A stretch of 64,000 bases of DNA from Desulfovibrio sp. UBA6121 (GTDB lineage Bacteria > Desulfobacterota > Desulfovibrionia > Desulfovibrionales > Desulfovibrionaceae): positions 468 to 64,467 of the forward strand of contig DIVX01000141.1 of assembly GCA_002422505.1 (NCBI GenBank), read 5' to 3'. Positions 44,189 through 53,813 of the stretch are shown here, piece by piece; position 1 is the first letter of the stretch, and each line of letters opens with the position of its first letter. The position numbers and the translations under genes are program-made. Under the pieces are notes generated by a model. It had not been told where the DNA came from. It saw only the letters and a program-made list of their open reading frames with translations, and did not search any database.

Positions 44189-46435
44189 ATGTTTAACAAG
44201 GGCATAGGGCCAAAACTCGGACTATCTGCTAGTTTGTCAGCACGAGAAATACCTCAAGACCATCTCCGCTATAGGCAATCTGTAGATGAAACAAATACCA
44301 ATTCTTCCCACGTACAGATAGTTAATAAGATCCCCAATGGGTCGCGGGTTCTTGATGTGGGCTGCGCTTGCGGCGACCTCGGTTTATATCTGCGCGGTCG
44401 TAAGAATTGCTCAGTGTGGGGGATGGAGTATTGCGCCAAGAGTGTCGAGGTCGCCCGAGCCACCGGAGCATACGAGAACGTGGCTCAGGTTGATCTGAAC
44501 AGCCTCAAAGATTACGAATCTTACCGACAGGTTGGTTTTGACCGCATCGTTTTCGGGGATGTTCTCGAACACCTTAACTCTCCTGAAAGCGTCCTCCAGG
44601 ATTTTTTGTCGCTTCTCGGAGCGGGAGGTCGTTTGGTCATCTCGCTACCGAATATTTCCCACGGTAGCATCGTGACCCAGATCATGGCAAACAAGTTTAG
44701 CTACATGGAATACGGCATCCTTGATCGTACCCACCTGCGCTTCTTCACATACGAATCCATGGGGAAGATGTTTGCCGAATTGGGGCTCAAGGTCGTTACC
44801 TCTACCCGAGTGATCTGGGACCTGCCAGGTCTTCATCCTTATCAGCCCGCAGACTTGGTGCACTCAGGCGTGCTCGCGTGCATCGCCGCAAACCCCCATT
44901 CTTATGTCCTACAATACGTGGCGGAGCTGACGCCCTCGAAACAGCCTGCGGGCGCACTGGAAAAACACAACATGGAGCAGTTGTGCCACTTCACCGAAGA
45001 AGAGTTGGGGCGCATTGAGAAATTCCGTGCCGTAATCATTTTCCCTTCAGGCAATGGCGCCGCCTCAAACAGCACCGGACTCCCCGACATTCAGAGTGTC
45101 AGGTACGCCCTTCCTCGGCTGAAACCATGGCTGAAAAGCGTCACGCCGCGTCCCGTGTGGAACTTTCTTAAGCGTGGACGAGACATTATAAGGACGCGCT
45201 GGCGATACAGGCAAGATACGGACATGCAGCGGCGGCTGGAGTGTCTGTCCGCCTACCGGGAGCAGGTTCAACAGTTGCCGGACAAAATTTCTGCGAGTTT
45301 CATTGAGATCAGCTCGCGTGAAGTGCGTCCACACCCCTCCTGTCCTAAGGCCATCGCATTTTATTTACCCCAGTTCCATCCCTTTTTGGAGAACGATGAA
45401 TGGTGGGGGCGCGGATTTACAGAGTGGACTAACGTGACGAAAGCTGTACCATTGTTTGTTGGGCACTATCAGCCCCAGCTTCCAATCGACCTTGGGTTTT
45501 ATGACCTCCGGCTTACAGAGGTGATGCACCGGCAGGTGGAATTAGCCAAACAGTATGGTGTGCACGGTTTTTGTTTTCACTACTATTGGTTTTCTGGGAA
45601 ACGCTTGATGGAAAAACCGTTGTTCAATTATCTGGCCGATGCTAAACTAGATTTTCCATTCTGTCTCTGCTGGGCAAACGAGCCCTGGTCACGCCGATGG
45701 GATGGGTCTGAAGACGAGCTACTTATTGGGCAGAATCTCCAGCCGGATGATGACCGTAGATTTATTGAAGATTTAATGCCCTTCCTAAAGGATCCTCGCT
45801 ACATAACCATTGAGGGTAAGCCTGTCCTCATAATTTACCGTCCCCACTTGTGGCAAAAGAATCGAGTCCAGGTGTTGACAGCCAATTTCCGTTCAATAGC
45901 CAAGGAGAACGGTCTGCATGGTTTGTACCTAATAACAGCTCTGTCACACGAATTTCGTGATAGCCCTAATGACTGGGGATTTGATGCAGGGGTTGAGTTC
46001 CCCCCGCATATGTGTGGTATGGTTCCTCAGGTTCCAGGGCTTCGGTTTGCCAATGGCAACTTTAGTGGCACTGTGCATGACATGCGAGCCCTTGTGGATG
46101 CTGAAGAGTATATGGTCCCTTCGGCCACAACAACGTTTAAAACAGTATTTTCGGCTTGGGACAACACGGCGCGCAAGAACTGCAGCGCGTTTATTTTCCA
46201 CCATTGCGAACCAGTTGTTTACAAAAAATGGCTAAGTAATATTTTGCAATACACATATCGAAACAACTCGGCACACGAACAGTATGTCTTTATTAATGCA
46301 TGGAACGAATGGGCCGAAGGTGCGCACCTTGAGCCAGATCGCAAATATGGCTACGCGTTTTTGCAAGCCACAGCAGAATCCTTCGAGGAATTTCTTCCAG
46401 ATCCTTGTCGGAAGGGAACGGGAGATGGCGAATAA
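44189..46435 (+). CDS. Methyltransferase-WbsX fusion (class I methyltransferase + glycoside hydrolase family 99-like WbsX domain)
   Basis: 748 residues if started at ATG 44189, which has GAGGA at 11 bp; ATG 44165 and TTG 44144 are in-frame alternatives. An N-terminal SAM methyltransferase (residues ~40-230) has VLDVGCACGDLGLYL and FGDVLEHLNSPESVLQDF. A ~150-residue linker leads to a WbsX domain (~386-735): AIAFYLPQFHPFLENDEWWG, CWANEPWSRRWDG, and a C-terminal AWNEWAEGAHLEPD. WbsX domains are common in O-antigen and rhamnan clusters and resemble GH99 or act as glycosyltransferases. The gene is upstream of the Wzm/Wzt exporter, so it likely modifies or caps the exported glycan. Confidence 0.88.
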   Translation: MFNKGIGPKLGLSASLSAREIPQDHLRYRQSVDETNTNSSHVQIVNKIPNGSRVLDVGCACGDLGLYLRGRKNCSVWGMEYCAKSVEVARATGAYENVAQVDLNSLKDYESYRQVGFDRIVFGDVLEHLNSPESVLQDFLSLLGAGGRLVISLPNISHGSIVTQIMANKFSYMEYGILDRTHLRFFTYESMGKMFAELGLKVVTSTRVIWDLPGLHPYQPADLVHSGVLACIAANPHSYVLQYVAELTPSKQPAGALEKHNMEQLCHFTEEELGRIEKFRAVIIFPSGNGAASNSTGLPDIQSVRYALPRLKPWLKSVTPRPVWNFLKRGRDIIRTRWRYRQDTDMQRRLECLSAYREQVQQLPDKISASFIEISSREVRPHPSCPKAIAFYLPQFHPFLENDEWWGRGFTEWTNVTKAVPLFVGHYQPQLPIDLGFYDLRLTEVMHRQVELAKQYGVHGFCFHYYWFSGKRLMEKPLFNYLADAKLDFPFCLCWANEPWSRRWDGSEDELLIGQNLQPDDDRRFIEDLMPFLKDPRYITIEGKPVLIIYRPHLWQKNRVQVLTANFRSIAKENGLHGLYLITALSHEFRDSPNDWGFDAGVEFPPHMCGMVPQVPGLRFANGNFSGTVHDMRALVDAEEYMVPSATTTFKTVFSAWDNTARKNCSAFIFHHCEPVVYKKWLSNILQYTYRNNSAHEQYVFINAWNEWAEGAHLEPDRKYGYAFLQATAESFEEFLPDPCRKGTGDGE

Positions 46436-46571
46436 TGCCTTCTAGTTAGAAACGTTTTGATGCCTTTGGCATGTGAAGTTTGCGAAAATTGGAATTGTTT
46501 GTTCTTCACTGGTTTATTGTGGCTGGTGCCCTGTCTCTGAAAAAAACTAAAGCATAAGAGAAATTTTTTCT

Positions 46572-47348
46572 ATGGTCCTGCCCAAAAAACAGCACATCGA
46601 AGTAGTCTTTTACCGGGCTAGGGTACTACTCTCTTCTGAAGGAAGCAGGAACTACCTAAGCTTTCTGTGGTGGATAATTGATCCGTTGATGGAGTTGTGT
46701 ATATTCTACGCAGTATTTGGCCTTGTCATGCGCCGCGGTGGCCCGGAGTTTATTGCAGAACTCCTTACGGGCATTTTCATTATCAGATTGTTCATTTCCG
46801 CAACCAATTCTGCCCCTTCCCTGCTAATACACAGCGAAAGAGTTTTACTTTCTGTGGCTATACCAAAGTATATTTTTTCTGCAGCACACACGGTGACCTG
46901 CAGCTTTAAATTCGTTTTTCTGCTACTAACGCTTTGCATTTTTTTACTTCTTTTAGGGGTAAAACCACATTTGAGTTTTCTGATGATTGCGCCTATCACT
47001 TTAATATATATAGCTTTTACATTGGGGATTGCGATGCTTCTTTCTGGCATCACTCCGTTTATTCCCGATTTTGCCATGCTGTACCCAAAGCTTTCCATGT
47101 TGCTCTATTGGGGATCAGGGGTTTTTTTTAAACCTGAAGACTACATCTCCCCAGATTACATCCCATGGTTCAATGCGAACCCTATCGCTGGATTTATTAC
47201 AGCCTACAGGAACTGCCTGTTGCATGGTGTCACGGATTTTAAGCTCTTGGGCTACCTAATCTTTGTTTCGCTGCTTTCTCTTATTGTTGGATACGGATTT
47301 CTTGCCAATTTCGACAAAAAATTCCCAAGGATCGTGGCACAAAGGTGA
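46572..47348 (+). CDS. ABC-2 type polysaccharide/O-antigen export permease (Wzm/KpsM-like)
   Basis: 258 residues with six hydrophobic helices. The N-terminus YRARVLLSSEGSRNYLSFLWWIIDPLMELCIFYAVFGLV is the characteristic start of Wzm/KpsM/TagG permeases, and SGVFFKPEDYISPDYIPWFNANPIAGFITAYRNCLLHG is the typical C-terminal segment. It forms a dimer that carries lipid-linked polysaccharide across the inner membrane. The stop overlaps the ATPase start (GTGA). Codon use is A+T-rich, unlike the genes before 43 kb. Confidence 0.93.
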   Translation: MVLPKKQHIEVVFYRARVLLSSEGSRNYLSFLWWIIDPLMELCIFYAVFGLVMRRGGPEFIAELLTGIFIIRLFISATNSAPSLLIHSERVLLSVAIPKYIFSAAHTVTCSFKFVFLLLTLCIFLLLLGVKPHLSFLMIAPITLIYIAFTLGIAMLLSGITPFIPDFAMLYPKLSMLLYWGSGVFFKPEDYISPDYIPWFNANPIAGFITAYRNCLLHGVTDFKLLGYLIFVSLLSLIVGYGFLANFDKKFPRIVAQR

Positions 47349-48055
47349 CAACGAAGTTACCCGCACTAACGTTGACTGATCTCCACATACGGTTTTCACG
47401 CAGAAGCTTAACAGGCCCTACGCAAACACGTAATGTGATAAATGGGATAACTTTTACGGTGAATTGTGGGGAATCTGTTGCCATTATCGGATTAAACGGA
47501 GCCGGGAAGAGCACTTTATTGCAAGTAATGTCAGGTATTCTGGAACCGGACGGTGGTTATTTTGTCAATCACGGGGTAAGCACTTCATTGCTGACGTTGG
47601 CCGGGGGCGTTTTCCCGGATTGCTCAGGCCGGGCCAACACGGTGATGCTGCTCATGCTGCAACAGGGCTTGTCGCGGGCCGAGGCCGAAGGCTTGGTGCA
47701 CCGCATTGCCGTCTACGCGGAGTTGGAAAATTCAATCGACGCACCTATGAAGACCTATTCCAGCGGCATGCTTTCGCGTCTAAAGTTTGCCATAGCGACG
47801 CAAGCCAATCCCGACGTCTTGCTCGTCGACGAAATTTTCGCCGTGGGGGATTTCCCCTTCCGGCAGAAATCAATTGCCACTATGCGGGAAAAGCTCTCAT
47901 CCGGGGACACTGTGGTCTTCGTCACACATTCCTTGAATGAGGTAAGCGGTTTCTGCGACCGCGCTATATGGTTAGAGTCTGGGCTGGTTGTGGCTGACGG
48001 CGACGCGAAATCCATCGTGCAGGAGTATACAAAGGCTTGCCACCCACACGGGTAG
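47345..48055 (+). CDS. ABC transporter ATPase for polysaccharide export (Wzt/KpsT-like, short form)
   Basis: 236 residues starting at GTG 47345, overlapping the permease stop. Walker A GLNGAGKST is at 49-57, the degenerate signature TYSSGM at 137-142, and Walker B VLLVDEIFAVGD at 158-169. These are typical for polysaccharide-export ATPases. The protein ends at residue 236, so it has no C-terminal carbohydrate-binding domain, as in KpsT or in Wzt of systems where the cap is not recognised. Together with the permease it should export the glycan whose synthesis genes surround it. Confidence 0.94.
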   Translation: MTTKLPALTLTDLHIRFSRRSLTGPTQTRNVINGITFTVNCGESVAIIGLNGAGKSTLLQVMSGILEPDGGYFVNHGVSTSLLTLAGGVFPDCSGRANTVMLLMLQQGLSRAEAEGLVHRIAVYAELENSIDAPMKTYSSGMLSRLKFAIATQANPDVLLVDEIFAVGDFPFRQKSIATMREKLSSGDTVVFVTHSLNEVSGFCDRAIWLESGLVVADGDAKSIVQEYTKACHPHG

Positions 48056-48158
48056 AACCTAGGTCATGTCCGTTAGCCCGTGTAGTCCCTCGTTAGTCGC
48101 TGGAAGGAAAGACCTTGCTGGGCTGTGTGCTTGGTAGAATTATGGGAAGGATTCGTCT

Positions 48159-48902
48159 GTGATACCAGCAATTTTTATGCATATTCAAAAGACTGCTGGC
48201 ACAACTATAGCCAGTCTTGCACGGAAACATTACGGTCCGGAAAATATCATGACACACGGCGATCATCTGTGTGGTTATTTTGATGCTGTAAATCCAAGCC
48301 AGTTCTTTCGCAAAGATGACATACTTGCCAGATATCGCGAAAAGCTGTTTATCTCCGGACATTTTGGCTACAGTTTTTGTTCTGCATTCATGGCTGATAG
48401 ATACTCTTTCACCTTCCTACGAGATCCGAAGGAAAGGATTCTTTCTTGCTATTACTTTTTTCGCACACAAAATGCGGAAGAATTCCCTATTTATAAAATT
48501 GCGAAAAGCAACTCGCTTGAAAATTTTTTGGAGCTGGGGCTTGAACAGTATAACGTTCGAGGGTACATATGGAATGCTCAAGCGTGGCAGTTGGCACATG
48601 GATATTGTAATTGTGATGGGAAGGGATTGCCACAATTCAGCGAAACTGAAATTCAGGATCTAGCATACAAGCATATCAACAGTTTTTCATTTGTTGGAAC
48701 GGTGGAGAATTTTTTACGGGGACGCGACAAGGTCTTTAAGGCTCTCGGTATTCCTTTACCGATAGTGAACCGTAAGTTAAACGCCACAGCCAAACGTCCT
48801 GCAGTCAAAGAACTTCCCAAATCGACACAGTATCTTTTGCACAAGCTTACAGAGTTGGAACAGCCACTTTACGAGTGTGTTGCATCGTCCCAGGCAGACT
48901 AA
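48159..48902 (+). CDS. Sulfotransferase family 2-like protein
   Basis: 247 residues from GTG 48159 with GGGAAGG at the right distance. FMHIQKTAGTT (6-16) is the 5'-phosphosulfate loop and YSFTFLRDPKERILS (82-96, Arg88 and Ser96) the 3'-phosphate-binding site, as in heparan-sulfate 2-O- and other carbohydrate sulfotransferases. It should transfer sulfate from PAPS to a sugar hydroxyl. A paralogue lies at 61463-62242, and an APS kinase that makes PAPS is at 10124-10654. No signal peptide, so action in the cytoplasm before export is likely. Confidence 0.85.
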   Translation: MIPAIFMHIQKTAGTTIASLARKHYGPENIMTHGDHLCGYFDAVNPSQFFRKDDILARYREKLFISGHFGYSFCSAFMADRYSFTFLRDPKERILSCYYFFRTQNAEEFPIYKIAKSNSLENFLELGLEQYNVRGYIWNAQAWQLAHGYCNCDGKGLPQFSETEIQDLAYKHINSFSFVGTVENFLRGRDKVFKALGIPLPIVNRKLNATAKRPAVKELPKSTQYLLHKLTELEQPLYECVASSQAD

Positions 48903-48973
48903 GGAGCGTTGGCCTCCGGTCTTTAGTAAGTCAACCATTCCTGGCTTGGAAAGCAAAATGGATCAGGTGCCTT

Positions 48974-49860
48974 TGACCTTCCCCCCGTTTTGTATCACAG
49001 CTATACGGTTGTGACTCCGGCAAAGGAGACTACGAGCATGAGGAAAAGCAGGTTCACGGCAGAGCAGATCCTCGGGCTTCTCAAGCAGTCGGAGGCCGGG
49101 CGTCCGGTAGCAGAGTTGTGCCGACCACGGACACGACGTTCTACAAGTGGCGTAGCAAGTATGCTGGTCTTGAAGTGTCGGAGGCCCGGTGACTGCGGCT
49201 TGAGTAGGCGGACAGGCTCCTCAAGGGACTGGTGGTCGACCAAGCGCTGGACATCCTGGTGATCAAAGAGGTGCTGGGCCGAAGATGACCGTGCCGCCCT
49301 TCGCCGCCAGGCCGTGCGTCACATCGTCGAGGCATGCGGCTACTCTGAGCGGCGGGCTTGTCAGCTGGTTGAGCTCAACCAGCTGACGCTGCGGCGTATC
49401 CCGCCAGACCGCGTGAGGAACTTCGTAAGCGCCTGCGGGAGCTGGCCGAGGAGCGCAGGCGGTTCGGGTAAGGCTCTATCTGTTGCTGCGCCGCGAGGAG
49501 CTGGTGGTGAACCACAAGTGCGTTGAGCACCTGTGCCGCGCAGAGGAGCTGTCGTTGTGCTGGAACAATTGCACCAGCGTGGCGAATACCCGAGGCATCT
49601 GCTCAGCGACAACGGGCCAGAGTTCATGGGCAAGGCCCTGGACCAGTGGGCGACCTTGGCCGGGGTGCAACTGGAGTTCATCCGGCCCGGCAGGCCGATG
49701 GAGAACGGGCACGTGGAGAGTTTCAACGGTCGATTCCGCGAGGAGTGCCTGAACGCCCATGCGTTTCGGTCTTTCGCAGATTCCAGAGACATCATTGAAG
49801 CCTAGCGGCAGGATTACAACACTGCCCGGCCCACAGCTCACTTGGCGGATTGGCCCCAAA
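48974..49860 (+). mobile_element. IS3-family element remnant, left end plus truncated transposase
   Basis: The stretch TGACCTTCCCCCCGTTTTGTATCAC at its left edge resembles a terminal inverted repeat of IS3-type elements; its best partner in this window is the sequence at 55750-55775. Inside is orfA (from ATG 49038: RKSRFTAEQILGLLKQSEAG) broken by a frameshift after VAELCR, and orfB pieces (RHIVEACGYSERRACQLV, then LLSDNGPEFMGKALDQW and RPGRPMENGHVESFNGRFREE). The middle of orfB, including the first catalytic Asp region, is missing. No functional transposase remains. Confidence 0.75.
49038..49860 (+). pseudogene. Disrupted IS3-family transposase (orfA and orfB fragments)
   Basis: orfA reads from 49038 in frame to about 49128, then continues one frame over as TTFYKWRSKYAGLEVSEAR, so it carries an indel near 49130. 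orfB begins around 49290 in another frame, shows SERRACQLVELNQLTLR and LRELAEERRRFGYRRLYLLLRREEL only after frame changes, and then jumps by an internal deletion to VVLEQLHQRGEYPRHLLSDNGPEF near 49555. The final catalytic Glu block (ENGHVESFNGRFREECLNA) is intact. The deletion and several frameshifts make it inactive. Confidence 0.8.
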
Positions 49861-50008
49861 GGAATACGGAAGAGTCATGAATGAGGAAGACCAGAACAGA
49901 CAGAGCCCAAACTTACGGGTGGTATACTCGGCGGGTAGGGTCAGACAGCAATTCAGAACAACAAGAAGTGATGCCAGACGACTTGCATGGTAAGGAGGTT
50001 GAGTTCGC

Positions 50009-51670
50009 GTGCTCATACATTTAGCAAATAAAATCAGAGGGAAATTTGACTTTTTTTCGGAGGGGAAACGGGTTGCCAAGAGTTTAAGTTCCGGTCTAAT
50101 GTCAAGGAACGGTGCGGATGGTTTCGAGCTGTTTTGCCAAAGAATATGCGCACAGGGACCACATTTGCTGGCGGATTTGTTCAAAGCTCAAAAGAATAAC
50201 GACTTCAGTGGTATTCCGCAAAGACTGGATTCATTTTTAAACGCAACATTAGACAGAGATATTGTTGATGCTGAGTTTCCTGCCTGCCGGACGATAACCG
50301 CATTTTTCAAATCATCCTTTGCCCAGGTTAAGATGCTATGTTCCATCGCTGACTATGTCGCTTCTGATGGTCCGTCTGACTTTATGCAAAAGGTTGTTAC
50401 TCACGTTAGAGACAAGGATTACTTTTGGACTGCCTATGCACGATTGCTGCTTCGGGAGGATAAGTATAGAGAGGCAGCGGATGCTGCATTGGAAGCGAAA
50501 CGTTGCTATAGTTATTATGACCTCTGCTTATCCCGCATAGTGAGTGATACGCAAAAAACATTGCTGGCAAATGGGCTTTCCCCAGATTACCCGGTTAACA
50601 CAAAGGATTATTCTGACCGTTTTTGCGATGTGCCCTTCTTGAACTGGAGACTGTTGCCTTTTTATAAAGGCACAGAAGATATTATAACTTATGTTTGCTA
50701 TTGTGCGCCGTGGCTACCAGTTGCTTTCTTGAATCAGTCGTGGAACAGCGAAGACATGCAGGAATTACGAAAAAGCATTTTGGACGGTAGCTTTAGGTAT
50801 TGCGACGAAGCGCTTTGCCTTCCTTTGAAAAACCTTGAACTTCCTAAAAAAAGTGAAGTTGTTGCTCCGTACCTTCGGGATATTATTGAAGGCAACATTA
50901 CTGAAATGCCTAAAGGTCCGGAACATCTTTATCTTTCTCATGATGTCAGTTGTAACATTTCATGTCCATGCTGTAGAACGAAGCCTCATAAACATCCCGA
51001 TGAGTATATCCAATGGCTGGATGTCAAGATTGATGAATTTGCAGCACCCCTGTTGCCCGACTTGAAATCAATTCATTTTTCGCAATCGGGAGAGGCTCTT
51101 GCCTCAAAACACGGTGTGCGGTTTCTTAAATCATTGACTCCAAAGAAATATCCGGACCTTAAAGTTGAGCTGCTGACAAACATGACTCTGGTTTCTCCTG
51201 AAACATGGGAGAAACTGGGCGAGTCTGCCGGGTGCATCAAGCGTCTGCATATGTCAATTGATGGAGCAACTCCGGAGACTTTAGAAAGACTGCGTCGTGG
51301 ATTGAAGTGGTCACGCCTTATGGACGCGTTAACGTTTGTGAGGGATCTCAGGAGAAATGGAAAACTTGAGTATTTGTTTTTGATGTTTATCTTACAAAAG
51401 GATAACTACACGGAGCTTCAGGCTCTACTTGATATGGCATCAGAGTATTGTGTAGATGAAATCATGATTGCTCCCCTCGGCCCGGGGGGGGCATACCCTC
51501 CTGGTGTGTTTGAGGATGTTAACGTTTATGCTTCAACTCACCCCCTTTTTACGGATTGCAGGGATAAAGTTATGCAGGCCAGAGCTTATTATGAGGATAT
51601 GCAATTACGCCGATCTGAAATAGAGGCGATGGGAAGTTCTGTGCCAGAAATTTCATGGAGAGTTTTTTAG
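50009..51670 (+). CDS. Radical SAM protein, type A (N-terminal helical region, SPASM-like cysteines before the SAM core)
   Basis: 553 residues from GTG 50009; AAGGAGG lies 10 bp upstream. Residues ~1-190 are helical, with a TPR-like stretch (YFWTAYARLLLREDKYREAADAALEAKR). A cysteine-rich SPASM-like segment follows at ~206-270 (Cys206, Cys230, Cys232, Cys265, Cys270; SWNSEDMQELRKSILDGSFRYC). Only then comes the radical SAM core, with Cys315/Cys319/Cys322 in DVSCNISCPCC, a GGE-like SQSGEALAS and LHMSIDGATPETLERLRRG. The order is the reverse of the usual core-then-SPASM. It is paired with the type B gene 75 bp downstream. Its paralogue is at 57753-59525. Substrate unknown. Confidence 0.85.
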   Translation: MLIHLANKIRGKFDFFSEGKRVAKSLSSGLMSRNGADGFELFCQRICAQGPHLLADLFKAQKNNDFSGIPQRLDSFLNATLDRDIVDAEFPACRTITAFFKSSFAQVKMLCSIADYVASDGPSDFMQKVVTHVRDKDYFWTAYARLLLREDKYREAADAALEAKRCYSYYDLCLSRIVSDTQKTLLANGLSPDYPVNTKDYSDRFCDVPFLNWRLLPFYKGTEDIITYVCYCAPWLPVAFLNQSWNSEDMQELRKSILDGSFRYCDEALCLPLKNLELPKKSEVVAPYLRDIIEGNITEMPKGPEHLYLSHDVSCNISCPCCRTKPHKHPDEYIQWLDVKIDEFAAPLLPDLKSIHFSQSGEALASKHGVRFLKSLTPKKYPDLKVELLTNMTLVSPETWEKLGESAGCIKRLHMSIDGATPETLERLRRGLKWSRLMDALTFVRDLRRNGKLEYLFLMFILQKDNYTELQALLDMASEYCVDEIMIAPLGPGGAYPPGVFEDVNVYASTHPLFTDCRDKVMQARAYYEDMQLRRSEIEAMGSSVPEISWRVF

Positions 51671-51744
51671 TTATCTGTAGAGAGAGGCACGCCACCGCAG
51701 AGTACCTCGGATCGTTTTCTAACTGAAGTTCCTTGGAGAAAGGC

Positions 51745-53478
51745 ATGTCAGAGGTTGAAGAACTCATTGCGAAATATGGTCCAACTTTTTGTGTAAATCC
51801 GTGGAAGCATTTTCATATATGCGATACTGGAGTCTGTAAGATTTGTTGTGCAGCCTCTGAGTTGTTGGATGAAGACGGAAAGGCTTTGTCTATATACAGC
51901 TCTACGCTTGATGGGGTTTGGAATTCTGAGCGAATGCGTAATATCCGTAGGGAAATGGTACGTGGTGTCCGTATTCCAGAGTGCGGAACAGCCTGCAGTT
52001 CCGTTGAGTCGGCGGGCGGATTGAGCTTTAGGCTTCGACAAAATCGACAGTGGGATTCCGGGCGAATAGCACAAGCGAATGTTTCCATAGATGATCTCAA
52101 AACAGAGTCCATCAGGAATAACTACTATGTCATGCAGATGCCGTTTGATCTCGAGCTAGAGATTGACAATACCTGTAACCTTTCTTGTCGAATGTGCGAT
52201 GCGGATCGAAGTTCACGTGTAGAGCGAGATCCTGTTCATAGTCAGTGGTCTGGACGAAAGTATAATTTGGCGACCTGGGACGATAACATTCTTGAAATTG
52301 CTCCAAAACGTTTGTTGCAGGCTGCTTATTGTGGCTTTGTGGAGGTGCCTAGTGCTGACAAGCGAGAAGCCTTAAGCTTTTTGGAGTGGTGCGAGATTAC
52401 GTTGCTGAATTTAAACCAAACGGTTGATACAATTCTTTTAAGAGTCGTGTCGCAGTTAAAAAAAACAAAAATTCGTATTTTCCTAAACGATAAAGCTGTT
52501 GTTTTGGGGGAGCTAGCTTCTAATGTCTCGCAAGAGTTCAAGATTCCACTAGGAACATATTTTGATAGTTTCACGTTACGCTTTGAGTCTGATGCTTCGC
52601 GAGAATCTTATGATCCTCTCTTGTCACCATCCGTTCGCATTGAAAAGATTGAATTACTGAGAATTAATGCTGGCGCTCGTGACAAAGAATTCGTTTTTAG
52701 CCGATTCCAGAACAAACAACATTGGATGTCGGAGGATGAGTTTGTTTTCGGCGAATTACTGCCGAGAACAACACAATTACAGCAGGTTAAGCTTGTTGGG
52801 GGCGAACCGCTCATAAACACAGATGCATTGAGAATTGTGAAATATCTTGCTTCCCTGGATGATCCAAGCAAGATAAATGTTTCTTTTGTGACCAACGGAA
52901 CCATCTATAATGAAGAAGTATTTCAAATTGCCAGCAAGTTTAAGCTGATGATCTCTGCAGTTAGCATGGACGGGGTTGGTCATGTTAATTCATATATCCG
53001 GCATGGAACGAATTGGGAAAGCGTTATAGAGAACGTTCGGAAGATGGTGTCATCAGCCAATGTCTATGTTATGGTCTCTTGCACGCTCCAAGCTTACAAT
53101 GCATTAGTGCTTGGCGAACTGTTTCGGTTCTGTGATCAACTAAATCTCCCATGTTTTGCTATTGTAGTTACCCTTCCAACGTTTCTGTCAATTGATATCC
53201 TTCCACCTTTCGTACGGAAGGTGGCTGCACAACGAATGCGCGATTATGCTGAAAGTCCAGACGGAAATCCTGTAACCAAAGCACAGGCAGCAGGGTTAGC
53301 CCGTCAGCTTGAGTTGACAGGGCCTCCTTTCGATCCACAACGACTTCGTGACTTTATGCTGTTCACCAACGACCTAGATCGTTCCAGAGGTGAAAGTGTG
53401 CATCAAGCATTGCCAGAGTTAGTTCAGCTAATTGAGGATGCTGGTTACCCCTGGGAGAATGAGACAAAGTATTCTTAG
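51745..53478 (+). CDS. Radical SAM protein, type B (twitch/SPASM-like N-terminus, split core)
   Basis: 577 residues from ATG 51745 with GGAG 6 bp upstream. An N-terminal cysteine block (FCVNPWKHFHICDTGVCKICC, then VWNSERMRNIRREMVRG and PECGTAC) looks like an auxiliary cluster domain. The SAM-cluster motif is CNLSCRMC with Cys144/Cys148/Cys151. GGEP does not appear until 352-355, about 200 residues later rather than the usual ~40, so the barrel carries an insertion of ~155 residues rich in predicted beta strands. The C-terminus is FTNDLDRSRGESVHQALPELV. The paralogue at 56014-57756 keeps exactly the same spacing. Confidence 0.85.
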   Translation: MSEVEELIAKYGPTFCVNPWKHFHICDTGVCKICCAASELLDEDGKALSIYSSTLDGVWNSERMRNIRREMVRGVRIPECGTACSSVESAGGLSFRLRQNRQWDSGRIAQANVSIDDLKTESIRNNYYVMQMPFDLELEIDNTCNLSCRMCDADRSSRVERDPVHSQWSGRKYNLATWDDNILEIAPKRLLQAAYCGFVEVPSADKREALSFLEWCEITLLNLNQTVDTILLRVVSQLKKTKIRIFLNDKAVVLGELASNVSQEFKIPLGTYFDSFTLRFESDASRESYDPLLSPSVRIEKIELLRINAGARDKEFVFSRFQNKQHWMSEDEFVFGELLPRTTQLQQVKLVGGEPLINTDALRIVKYLASLDDPSKINVSFVTNGTIYNEEVFQIASKFKLMISAVSMDGVGHVNSYIRHGTNWESVIENVRKMVSSANVYVMVSCTLQAYNALVLGELFRFCDQLNLPCFAIVVTLPTFLSIDILPPFVRKVAAQRMRDYAESPDGNPVTKAQAAGLARQLELTGPPFDPQRLRDFMLFTNDLDRSRGESVHQALPELVQLIEDAGYPWENETKYS

Positions 53479-53813
53479 GAGAGGTCAGTGCAGCTTTTGT
53501 GCGGTTTAGGGTGCTTAGGCATAGATAGTACCTCTGCCTCTCCTTCGGCTTTTCGGGGGGGGCATGCTGTCTTGCGGAGTTTTTAAAGATTAACGTATGC
53601 GACCTTACAAATTCAATTTTTCTTTCCAGCCTGGCAGCTATTGCACAACTTAAAGTAATTCTCGCAGTGATGAGTCTTAAACGGAGGCCAATCGAATCCA
53701 GTGGCAGTTGTATTTCAAGTATTAACTTGCGAATGTTATGGTTGTCCTCGTTCTAAATGGTCTGCTTTTATTTTTCAGAAAGTTATGTAACTGTGGATTA
53801 AGCGTTTTTTGTA
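53479..53813. other. ~335-bp region without a gene
   Basis: A+T-rich DNA between the type B radical SAM gene and the radical SAM remnant. No frame has a start signal or recognisable product. It carries a run of eight G at about 53552. It is probably eroded sequence from the rearrangement that produced the remnant next to it. Confidence 0.4.
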
